Shown here: in pieces, positions 9,477 through 17,777 of the stretch
Layout of the letters: each line of letters opens with the position of its first letter
Position numbering within the stretch: the first letter of the stretch is position 1
Source of the DNA: Saccoglossus kowalevskii
Lineage: Eukaryota; Hemichordata; Enteropneusta; Harrimaniidae
Assembly: GCF_000003605.2 (NCBI RefSeq)
Contig: NW_003129368.1
Span: forward strand, 61,439-79,215
Reading direction: 5' to 3'
Length of the DNA: 17,777 nt
Program-made: the position numbers and the translations under genes
The notes under the pieces: model-generated
Databases searched by the model: none
What the model was told of the DNA's origin: nothing
Seen by the model: only the letters and a program-made list of their open reading frames with translations

Positions 9477-12063
9477 CTAATGTTCCTCAATTAAGAAGCA
9501 GCCATGCATATACATATTTTTTGGAAGAAACGCATCAATTCGACTCCATTCATTGGTTTCTGTGTCATACACATCGGCATCATTGTAGACTCTCTCCGTT
9601 CCTTTCCCGCCAGTCAAATAAATCTTCCCTCGCCATGTTAGAACACCTGGGTACAATCTCTGCTCATTACATGCATGTAATTCATATCTCAACGACTCGC
9701 TTTTAGGATTATAAATAATGACGTCTCTTGCTGACTTCCCGCCAAATATGTAGAGTGTGTCGCCAAGGACAGCGGCAGATAGTAGTTTCCGTTGTATGGT
9801 TATGTGGCGAACAACAGACCAAGTCAGTGTGTTAAGAGAAAGACATTGAATTTTGTGACATGGCATATTGTTAACATTGCTGCCACCTAATACGTAGACA
9901 CGCCCACAGCTTGCCACTGCAGCAGGCACACTGACAGCCTCGGGCATGGATGGTACGGTGACCCATTCGTCCGTTTCAATGTTGTATTTTTCAACACTGT
10001 TCAGGCGCATAGAAAGGAGCGAATTCTTTCCTCCAGCTACATAGATGCAACCATTGTACTCGGTCGATCCATGAGAGTGCCTGGCGATTGTTAGATTGCT
10101 CATCTGAGTCCAGTAGTTATTGGTGAAATTATAACGCCATACTTCAGCAGTTGAGCGTTGTTTAACAGAGTCGTAACCACCTAGAATATATATATCAGTA
10201 CCTAAAATAGATTAAAGATTAAAAGATAAATAAAAATAACAGTTGTGTCAAGATCTCACTACATGGAGTTTCTCTTGTAATGAAATGTGAAGTTTCAAGT
10301 GTCGTTGAGGGCGCTGCAGTTGTCTTGCTACGCATTTTATTTGTGTAAACAATGTACTTTTAGTTGCGTTGTACATATCTCATGTCAAATTATTGTTTAT
10401 TTACATCAAAATTCTACGCCATCTAGAGCTTGTTAAAACTGATCTCCAAATAGTCTAGTAAATATTCTTGCGGGTATTGTACTACATCAACTTATATGCT
10501 GTTCTAAACTTTTTGTTATTTGATGATGAATCATCATCATTATCGCGGGTTCTAATTAATAATGAGTTAATTTAACATCAACCAATCGGCAATTGCTTTA
10601 TTTTGTGGGCAATCGCAGTTATGAGCCAATCAATAGGAATTTGAATGAAGCTAATGATCACAATTTACATATTTTTATAAATATATTTTTTACTAAGATA
10701 CAGTCATCTGCCTTTCAGTGTACTAGTATTTGTTTGACCAATGAACTCTTTCATAATATTCTGGACCCCTTAAGCCGTTGAATTTAAAAATAATCTGAAA
10801 ACAGCCTTATACTAGCACTATGTAATGCCCGGATGTAATGCAGTTTTACAGAGATATTTTCGCATTTGCACATTTTCACCAGACGCCCTATTTATGTCCG
10901 GTCCCTACAAATTCATACACTCTAATATAGAACGATACAATGGGAGTTTACTGGCACACGTTATCCTTTTGACGTAGTTTTCTGTACACTATTTTTTCCA
11001 CATTCATAAATATTGAATGGAAATCATTAGTTGTCATAGCCTCACCTGAATTCACCAAAGAATATTTTCTTTTTCTGTGATTGGGAATGCTAGCTAAGTT
11101 CTGCCATGGTCCCTTCTTATTGCCAACCGAGGAAACGGCGCAATGTTTCGAATTTCCATTGAACGTAGCATCCATAATGCCATCCCCATCTCTCACCTGA
11201 CCACCAAGAGCGACCAGATATCCAGAATTCTTACCGATGCCCCTCATCCTCGTCCGAGGACCTTGAACTCGGTACCCTTGCTGAATTAAAAATTGGCAGT
11301 TTATGGCCTCGTCCAAGAACTCTTTAAATTGTTTGTCTGCCATCAACTCCGGCGGAGAGTGGCTCATCACGGCTTTTAAATTGGCAAGCGGCAGTCGGAC
11401 GTGTTCGAGTATGGACGTCAGCTCAGTAAAGCGGGATTTCTCGTAAAGCGACCATTGAATGACGGCCTGACATACGTCCACTTCGTCATCGCACTGAAGT
11501 TCATCGTCTCTTATATATCTTATCAAAAAATCTTTATCCAACTTCAAAAACTCCTCTTGCTCCTTCACCTCGCAAAAGTTCCACAGAGAAAACATTTGAG
11601 CGTTTGCTCTTAAACTTTCACAAGCGTGATTTTCTGCCAGCTTCCACATCTCAAGACAGTTTGATGACGTCAAGTGGCGCGTCAAGAAATCACAACAAGC
11701 AGTAGTGACGTCATCAAATTGGAGATATATTGACGTCGTCAACATTTCTTGGATATTTTCTTCATGAATATGGAGTTTTGCAGTGTATGCAAATTCGATC
11801 AAATCTTTCATAATCTCGGGTCTGACGTCATTCAGAGTCACTCTCGCTTCGACAGTCTCTCTGAGCTCATGGGAAAACATGGCTTTAAAAAATGAACTGC
11901 ACGCAGAGAGAACCACCCGATGGCACGTGAATTCCTCATCTTGTACGCAGACGACTGTGTCTACACAGAGGGCGTGCTTTCTCATATCGTGTAAAATATC
12001 CAATACTCGCGACGCCAGGTTCGGTACATGTAATGTCAAATAATTGTTCTCTACTTCCGCCAT
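9477..12063 (-). CDS. Kelch-like (KLHL) BTB-BACK-Kelch protein, two coding exons
   Basis: KLHL proteins are usually substrate adaptors of Cullin-3 ubiquitin ligases. The BTB/BACK half binds CUL3 and the kelch propeller binds the substrate. Coding exon 1 is 12063-11046 and exon 2 is 10201-9477. They join as NS-G|G-TDIYILGG in phase 1 and give 580 residues, a normal length for the family. The BTB domain covers about 23-130, with the FTCHRVVLSACSSFFKAMFS signature and a hydrophobic-x-E motif in MFSHELRE that fits CUL3 binding. BACK covers about 135-245 (SSNCLEMWKLAE; HVRLPL). The kelch propeller covers 281-580 with six Gly-Gly doublets at 287, 347, 396, 445, 493 and 537, so all six blades appear present. 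The splice join falls inside blade 1/2. The final blade ends directly at the stop. The start ATG is the first in frame and precedes the BTB domain. I cannot assign an orthologue number. Lineage-specific KLHL expansion is common in invertebrates. Confidence 0.93.
10202..11045 (-). other. Intron of the Kelch-like gene (844 bp, phase 1)
   Basis: The donor reads TTCAG|GTGAGG at 11046/11045 and the acceptor CTATTTTAG|GTACTG at 10202/10201, on the minus strand. Joining them restores a continuous kelch blade with no lost residues. The intron is AT-rich and has no inserted gene. It contains a near-perfect palindrome TGATGATGA-A-TCATCATCA at 10521-10539. Confidence 0.92.
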
Positions 12064-12082
12064 GTGTTAGGTCCCGTGATTT

Positions 12083-13611
12083 CTACAGGTAAAACAAATG
12101 AGGTGAACAAAGTGAAAGTCTAAAATGTGTTAACTATTGACGCAGTCAGGGCTTCTTTTTAACCAGATTTTAAGTTTAATATAATTTTCTGTCGGTTATT
12201 TATTTATTTGTTTGTTTGTTTGTTTGTTTGTTTATTTATTTATTTATTTATTTATTTATTATTTAATTATTTTTATTTATCTTTTTCGGTTCAACATTTT
12301 CGAAAGATATTTCGACCTGGTCGTCAGTAAATAAAAGTAGTCCTGGCACAATGAACAAGGAGATAACACTGAACATAGACCTTATTTTAAGGTTTATGCA
12401 CTGAAGCGATGGATATCCATGTGAACAATAAAGCGCATGCGCATATGAAAGTCGAAAAATCCGGCAACCGTAAATTAATCACGTTTCAGACAATATTATA
12501 AATGACGGACATCGAATACTATTTATCCTGTGACGTGTTTTTTGTATTCAAAAGCTGTAATTATCTGACCATATATGTGAGACATGAAATATGATAATTA
12601 ATAAAAAATGAATTTATAGCTTCTTTATTTCTCTTACTGTCGAACCAGGTACTGCAAATACTACAGCCAATGAACATCTCAGTTCCAATCTCTTTGTTCT
12701 TTTGTTCCCTCAAAGCATATTGATGCGGGATACGTAGCATATAAAGTAGACCACATTCCAGACAATGGGGAAAGCCGCTCGATTCATTGTTAAATGACCT
12801 GCACCAGACTGTCACAACATAACGACGGAATATTTATCAAAGCCAAAATAATTGTCGGTAAATTTAGAATCGCAATAAATATTTCTTTCAGGAGAGTCAT
12901 GTAAAGTGGGAACGTGTCTGCCAACCAAAGATATAATAAATGTACACGGCTTGGACGCTTTTTTATCACGGAAGGTAATGTACATCCGAAGCAGATACGA
13001 ATACGCGAATTAATGTATTAATATATATGACAGTTTATATGACGATATAAAAGTGAACTGCAATTACCGCCAATTCATATGCTAATCCATAAAATAAAAC
13101 TAGTAAATTAATATATGTAACACGCCGCAAAGGTCATCTACTATTGTTGATGTGTTGAAAACTGAAATAACAAATTTTATTTTTAATTCTTCAAATAAAT
13201 ATTTCTAAATCGTTTGTTGCCAAATTATTATTGCGATAAACGTTTTATTCAATCGTGACTAAACAATGTTATATTGTTGTTATTCAGACACCGAATAATT
13301 GTGAGTAGAAATTACTAGCATAGTAATGATACTTCATGGAACAACGAATCTCAAGTTTTTTTTTTCAATTTTCTGATTGCCAAAAATCAACGGTATCATG
13401 ATGAAGCATCCAAAAATTAAATAATAATAAAATAAAAAAGGGGTTATCTAGTAAGCTAAGGACAATATTTCTAAGATATATAATATCACTATGCATCGCA
13501 CATATTATGAATGAGTTGTGCGAGAGGCTGTTCTCGTCATCGACGTGAAATTCACGCAAAAACGATTTATGGTGTGCGGCAGTACACTTTTCAGGAAATA
13601 ATCTAACTTAC
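12083..13611 (-). other. Putative 5'-UTR intron of the Kelch-like gene
   Basis: On the minus strand a pyrimidine-rich acceptor TTGTTTTACCTGTAG ends at 12083, only 19 bases before the ATG. A consensus donor GAG|GTAAGT lies at 13612/13611. Together they suggest that transcription starts further upstream and that the first exon is non-coding. No coding region is seen within the interval. It also contains the TTTA/TTTG tract at 12196-12280. Confidence 0.4.
12196..12350 (-). repeat. (TTTA/TTTG)n tract beside a possible retroelement 3' tail
   Basis: Positions 12196-12280 are tetranucleotide repeats, TTTA on both sides of a TTTG core. Read on the minus strand they form an A-rich (AAAT/AAAC)n tail. 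It follows a sequence at about 12301-12325 containing GACGACCAGGTCGAAATATC. A GACGACC...GTCGAAATATC phrase is often found past the C-terminal coding part of Penelope-like elements, so this may be a short 3' end of such an element with its tail. The microsatellite is certain. The retroelement reading is an inference. Confidence 0.55.
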
Positions 13612-13735
13612 CTCGTTTCAGATAAAAAGAGGAAATATCAAGGCAGTTTCCAGAGGAGCTCTGTACTTGTCTGGCGGCACATTGTCTGCAATACAACTCG
13701 GTGTAATTTGCATATGAAATGTATTATAAATGTGC
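13612..13735 (-). promoter_or_regulatory. Candidate promoter and non-coding first exon of the Kelch-like gene
   Basis: On the minus strand a TATA-like TTTATAATA lies at 13730-13722 and an octamer ATGCAAAT at 13713-13706. A start about 30 bases after the TATA would fall near 13695. The exon would then run about 84 bases to the strong donor at 13612. The spacing is consistent, but transcription has not been shown. Confidence 0.35.
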
Positions 13736-14859
13736 ACATGGTACGAATTTATGAATGAACACATTTTATTTATATGCTGGTATGACATCATTGTTAAGCT
13801 TGCCGTCGCGTCATACGTGACCCGGATGTATACATTGTCCGTCGGTCTGTCACACGCTGTAGTTAATTCACCATCTGCTGCAAGAGTGCATTCAAACTAA
13901 CCCTCGAAAATATCAATTAAAGTCGTATTCCAGCTGTTTATTATACATAGAACATCTTCCACTAATTACTATGTTCAAACGTTATTGTGGTGTTCAGTTG
14001 TATCACAGTCTCTCTATGTGGTTGTACGTGTTTTAGAAAAGAGCTCCTAAATTCAATTTCACGATAACTGTGCAGAATCCAAAGCACCTACGATGATTAC
14101 AGGATAGTTGAGAGGTTTCAACGGATCATACAATATGGGAATGTAAATTACATATTTGTATACTGAATCTGGGGTTGTGGTTACTGCCATCGTTATTTAC
14201 AAGAAAGTGGGACGACCATGTTCATTTCTGTAAATGTTAAACTTTAACAAAACATACCTTTACTCTTATTAAAAGTACTAAGTACAAGCTTAGATTAATG
14301 TAGTAGTAGTGTGGGTGTACTAGTCAATGGTTTTAGTTCTGAAAATTTGGGTGGAATTTGAAAAAAAAATCTGCACATGAAAATTGAAAAAAAATGTATA
14401 TACAGTGAAATTACATAAACAATATATTTGTGAAAAAAAATCCACATGTACATGAAAGAGGAATGCAAAAATGTAACTCAAAAGTAGTAGTATGGAAACA
14501 TTTATTTTTGTGCAGTACAAACAATGTAGTATTATACTTTCCTCTTTTTTAACCGAAAATTGGGGTTTATAATTAAAAAAACTACATGTAGTTCAGTTGT
14601 AATCTGATTAAAATCTGGTGTATGGTGTTTTAATTTTTGTTATTGGTCGCCAGTCCCAGTCGCTTTCGCGATACGTTATAAAAAATAATAACGGTTAACG
14701 GCAAGTAAAACCAAAAATTAATCATAAATAAATAAACAAAAATATGAAAAAATGGAACGTATATTTTCATCGGATATTAATCAGTGGTTCGGTTACTTCC
14801 CGGGGGGCTACTTCCACATTAAGTGGGTAAGGGTGTGAAGCCCACCTCTCGAAAACCAT
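13736..14859. other. Non-coding flank, no gene seen
   Basis: No supported coding region. Around 13805-13850 there are several CpG dinucleotides, against an otherwise CpG-poor background, which fits a nearby promoter. Between 14355 and 14445 there are repeated short A-runs separated by CACATGAAAA-like phrases. Confidence 0.45.
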
Positions 14860-15097
14860 ACTCACTTCTAAACCATTTTTTTTTCTATTTATATACCCAC
14901 TTCTAAACACAAGTGTTTTCAGTGAAAAAAACACACACCCAGCTCACAACTTTCGCAACCAGTGAGCGCATCATGGCAATGCATTTTATTCAGCCTTTTC
15001 CAGTATTTGACTTTGAATATAAGGATCTGTGAAAAAGTAAATAAATGCTACACATTTCTAAACCAAACCATTGATAAATGGCTACCCACTTCTAAAC
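14860..15097. repeat. Interspersed motif ACCCACTTCTAAAC, four copies
   Basis: Close copies occur at 14860-14874 (ACTCACTTCTAAACC), 14894-14909, 15051-15064 (ACACATTTCTAAACC) and 15083-15097. A more degraded relative is at 14838-14856. Spacing is irregular, so this is not a simple tandem array. It may be the remains of a repeat family. Confidence 0.6.
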
Positions 15098-15619
15098 AAA
15101 ATAACGTGAAATGTCACCCCAGTGTATATCAGTATCAGCAGGTTATGTGTGTATTATATTATGTGATGCATTGTGTCATCACAACAATACAGACATGACA
15201 ATCAACAGAGCACATCTAGGGACATTGTTCTTGGTAAAAAAAAAAAATAAACTAACGATGAGGCTATGTGCTACCTGTTATTCTGCAATCTGCACTTTCT
15301 AAATTTGCTTTGATATTGTTTTAGAACCGTCCTAGTTAAAATGACTGAAGATTTTGGGCATTCCTTAGTCCGTGCTAACCACTGTTTGCCCCCTGTGCGT
15401 GAATGCAATTGAGTCTATCTGACATGCAAACATATGAGATTAGCTTAAATCATAGCCCGTACTTCGTATAACACGAACAATTCTATAAAACTATATAGAT
15501 ACTCTAGGACAATGCACAGACCTGCTAATTTGTTGGATAAAATATGTTCATATTAATTAGCTAATTTGCTTAATAATTATTAATTTTCAATGAATCTTGG
15601 TACATACATACTCTAAGAT
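15098..15619. other. Non-coding spacer, no gene seen
   Basis: The longest frames here lack recognisable motifs and start or end in low-complexity sequence. I see no RNA gene. Confidence 0.45.
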
Positions 15620-16033
15620 TTAGTGAGAGAACTATAGGTGATGAGTCTGAATATTCTGCAACTGTAGAAGATAAACAATTTAAGAAGATTGTGAGAGATA
15701 CGATGGAACCGTTAACGGTCACTCGCAGGCTGAACTACCTTTTTGATATACGAATGTGACACTAAACAACAGGTGCGTGTTGGAGCAACAATTGAATCAT
15801 CTGAAGCGAAAGTTTGAATAGAGTATAAACCCAGTTCAGGAATGTCGTGATTAGACTAGTTACATGCTGAAAAAATCCTTGCAGAAGATGAAGCTGTTGG
15901 GGGAAGAACATATTTCACGCACCACAGGTTTTACAATGCACAAACAAGAAAGATGAGGGAAGTCTTAGATTGTGGGGATGACTATTGGGGTGCCAGACTA
16001 AATAAGCTTTTATTGAGAGGGAAAGGCGCATAA
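15620..16033 (+). pseudogene. BEL/Pao-type LTR retrotransposon RT remnant
   Basis: A decayed piece of a Pao-like polyprotein, on the + strand. EYSATVEDKQFKKIV at about 15649-15694 matches the conserved 'YSVEDKQF' region ahead of the RT. A middle part (VLEQQLNHLKRKFE, about 15778-15820) carries in-frame stops. In the frame ending at 16033, GGRTYFTHHRFYN begins at about 15899, followed by VLDCGDDYWGARLNKLLLRG (about 15963-16022). This corresponds to the HH, V-D-x, G-xx-LN and LLxG positions of the RT entry region. The RT palm with its YxDD box, the integrase and the LTRs are not seen. Multiple stops and frame changes show it is dead. The assignment rests on motif spacing, so BEL/Pao is likely but not certain. 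Confidence 0.6.
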
Positions 16034-16100
16034 GAAGCGCGAGGACTACCAAATGTTATGGTGTTCAAATAATGATGTTACGTATTTTGTAGTAGAATAT

Positions 16101-16431
16101 GAGGTTATTACGAGGATACCAAAAAGTATGCACGAAGACAATACAGCGGGAATATCGACCAACGCGCAGCGCAGGTCGATCGACGGCGTACTATCTTAGT
16201 GCATATTTTGCGGTATCCTCATAATAACCTTATTATTATACGTCTTTTCCTTCCAAGGATACATCATCGGAATGCTGAAATCCAAAATGTTCAGAACAGA
16301 ATCAAACCCTGGTGATAGCAGCCATATTTTTATTATTATTAACTTACGCGCGTAATCATTCGCATTTCCTAATATGGTAGGATGAAAATACCGCAAAATC
16401 ACGGCACACTGTAACTTATGACGTTACAGTG
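16101..16431. repeat. MITE-like inverted-repeat cluster
   Basis: Positions 16101-16133 and 16199-16231 are about 33-bp inverted copies with few mismatches, built on GAGGATACC...GTATGCAC. A third related copy (ATGAAAATACCGCAAAATCAC) sits at 16382-16402, inverted relative to the 16199 copy. Between the first two, ATCGACC and GGTCGAT form an inner hairpin around 16152-16180. A perfect pair CACTGTAAC / GTTACAGTG lies at 16407-16415 and 16423-16431. The pieces look like terminal inverted repeats of a small non-autonomous DNA transposon, about 205 bp if 16199-16402 is the unit. No target-site duplication is clear. Confidence 0.6.
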
Positions 16432-17240
16432 ACAGATGTATGATAATAATAACTTGGTTAAGCTCTAAAAACATCTGCTTATGCCATTAAACAGTCTGAC
16501 ATTGGAATTCGGCTTCAGATTTTGTATGTAGATGACATCCTCAGATCATATCTACAGGCACAGTGTCAGGTTGAACAACTTGCAATTTACCAATTTATTC
16601 ACCTAAGATTTCTCGGCAATGTATTTGTGTCAGTTTTGTATAAATGAACAAGACATTGAAAAAGAAAAAAAAAATGTTTAAAAATAACCACATAAAGATG
16701 GCCAAATCTTACCGAAAGTAGACACAATTGCATAGGCAATGTGACTATAAACAAAGCATAAACAAGCGATTTGAAAACTGAAGGTCGAGGATTCACCATT
16801 GCTTTGAAATTCGTTATGATGCATTACGCACACTATTATGGAAAATTACATATAAAATCATCAGAGCGAGGCTTAACCTCTCAAAATGGCAAGGTATTTC
16901 AGATCTCATCATGTACCATAATCCTTTAGATTTACTTGACAAAACATTATTTCAATAGATGGCGCCCTCTGGAGGCATGGACGGACACAGACATCATTTT
17001 TCACTTGCAAGTGATTAAATGTACAACGTCCATATACATCATATATGCTATGTTTTCAGTGTCCACATTTCGGCGATGACCATTACAAATTGACACTAAT
17101 GACACAGAAAACATTTTATTAAAAATAATAATCGGAGAAAACAGATTGATAGCTATTGCCACTTTAATATAATAGTGGATTCATAGTAGTAATTACAGTT
17201 CATGCTAGTAGTACAAATAGATACACAACATATTTGTCTT
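16432..17240. other. Non-coding spacer, no gene seen
   Basis: No supported coding region or RNA gene. At about 16957-16975 GATGGCGCCCTCTGGAGGC is a locally GC-rich phrase in AT-rich sequence. Such phrases often belong to dispersed repeats. Confidence 0.45.
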
Positions 17241-17611
17241 ATCTATTATGACCAACAGACGTATGGCAGACAAATTGGAGCCATTTTATGCTTGTTCAAC
17301 AAAATTGGTCAAGAAAAGTTACAGCCCTGGAACAGCATTCGTTAAAACAAATTGGCCACTAGTCAGCCATTTTGTAACTAATCGTGGGAAATTAAGTTCC
17401 AAATGTGTTCAATGTATGTGCCAAATTAAATTTGAATAAAATATGTTCATGCACGAACTTCAAAATGGCAGAAATGTTTGCTTTTCATGTATTTTCAGCA
17501 CTAAAATGTCATCACTCAGCCATTTTGAATTGGATCATGAAACAAATGCAGGTCCATATGTATCGATACGATATATGTGTGTGAAGTTTGAATGTAATTG
17601 CTTTGACAGGT
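17241..17611. other. Spacer with spaced CAGCCATTTTG motif
   Basis: CAGCCATTTTG occurs at 17364-17374 and again at 17517-17527, with an inverted relative CAAAATGGC at 17461-17469. Frames in this stretch show no known domain and are probably not genes. Confidence 0.4.
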
Positions 17612-17667
17612 GTACACACACACACAAACAAACAAACAAACAAACAAACAAACAAACAAACAAACAC
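17612..17667. repeat. (CA)n(CAAA)n microsatellite
   Basis: A short CA run is followed by about ten CAAA units. It is a simple-sequence repeat and likely to vary in length between individuals. Confidence 0.95.
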
Positions 17668-17777
17668 AGGGAGGTGAAATTGAGTGAGTCATTGTATAGA
17701 ATAAATATTTTTTCCTCAGGTTTTAATTTATTATTTTGACATATTTACAAAGTTTTAAATTCACTAATACAATTGTA

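Noticed and set aside
9230-9490. Minus-strand 86-residue frame past the Kelch-like stop
   Set aside because: It lies in the probable 3' UTR, overlaps the end of the kelch coding sequence in another frame and lacks motifs.
10948-11045. Extension of Kelch-like exon 1 as a 371-residue BTB-BACK-only protein
   Set aside because: The 32 residues after position 339 show no kelch pattern. The GTGAGG donor at 11045 and the phase-matched acceptor at 10202 restore the propeller exactly, so the extension is intron read-through.
11401-12043. Plus-strand frames of 70 and 86 residues
   Set aside because: They are antisense to the conserved BTB/BACK coding exon and have no features of their own.
13505-13696. 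Minus-strand 63-residue frame
   Set aside because: It has no ATG at its start (it begins at TTG) and no recognisable motif, and it runs across the strong GTAAGT donor. I prefer a non-coding exon here.
17248-17739. Plus-strand frames of 63 and 98 residues
   Set aside because: They show no domain. The second runs into the (CAAA)n microsatellite, which produces an artificial TNKQ-type repeat.
1-17777. tRNA or other structured RNA genes
   Set aside because: I looked for B-box-like GGTTCGANNCC and clover-leaf patterns on both strands and found none. A dedicated scan could still find divergent ones.

Overview
This window looks like nuclear DNA from an AT-rich invertebrate animal. The grounds are a spliced BTB-BACK-Kelch gene, several decayed metazoan retroelements, long non-coding stretches, microsatellites and a minisatellite. 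The 3' end of the Penelope-like element resembles copies I remember from bivalve molluscs. That makes a mollusc or another lophotrochozoan my best guess, but it rests on memory and is tentative.

Layout. Positions 1-464 hold no recognisable gene. Positions 465-3767 are a decayed non-LTR retrotransposon (LINE) on the + strand. It is split by a Penelope-like element on the - strand (about 1290-2865), so this is a nested insertion. Both elements carry stops and frameshifts, and the inner one has lost the core of its RT palm. Positions 3768-4930 are AT-rich spacer. At 4998-6380 there is an intact, intronless 460-residue ORF on the + strand with a close TATA box and a C-terminal region that looks like a PD-(D/E)XK nuclease fold. 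This is the least explained gene in the window. Its downstream flank holds a perfect 9-bp inverted repeat, an AATAAA signal and a 107-bp tandem duplication. Positions 7530-8793 are a minisatellite of 14 monomers of about 91 bp, in two subtypes arranged in a higher-order pattern.

Positions 9477-12063 on the - strand hold a Kelch-like (KLHL) gene in two coding exons. The exact splice sites join into a 580-residue protein with BTB, BACK and six kelch repeats. A 5'-UTR acceptor at 12083, a consensus donor at 13611 and a TATA-like motif near 13725 suggest an upstream non-coding first exon. The putative 5' intron holds a (TTTA/TTTG)n tract next to what may be a retroelement 3' tail.

From 13.7 kb to the end there is no intact gene. 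That part holds a short interspersed motif (14860-15097), a BEL/Pao-type RT remnant (15620-16033), a MITE-like set of inverted repeats (16101-16431), a spaced CAGCCATTTTG motif and a (CA)n(CAAA)n microsatellite near 17.6 kb.

The two intact genes are unrelated in sequence. KLHL proteins are substrate adaptors for Cullin-3 ubiquitin ligases. The function of the nuclease-like protein is unknown, and nothing in the window links the two.
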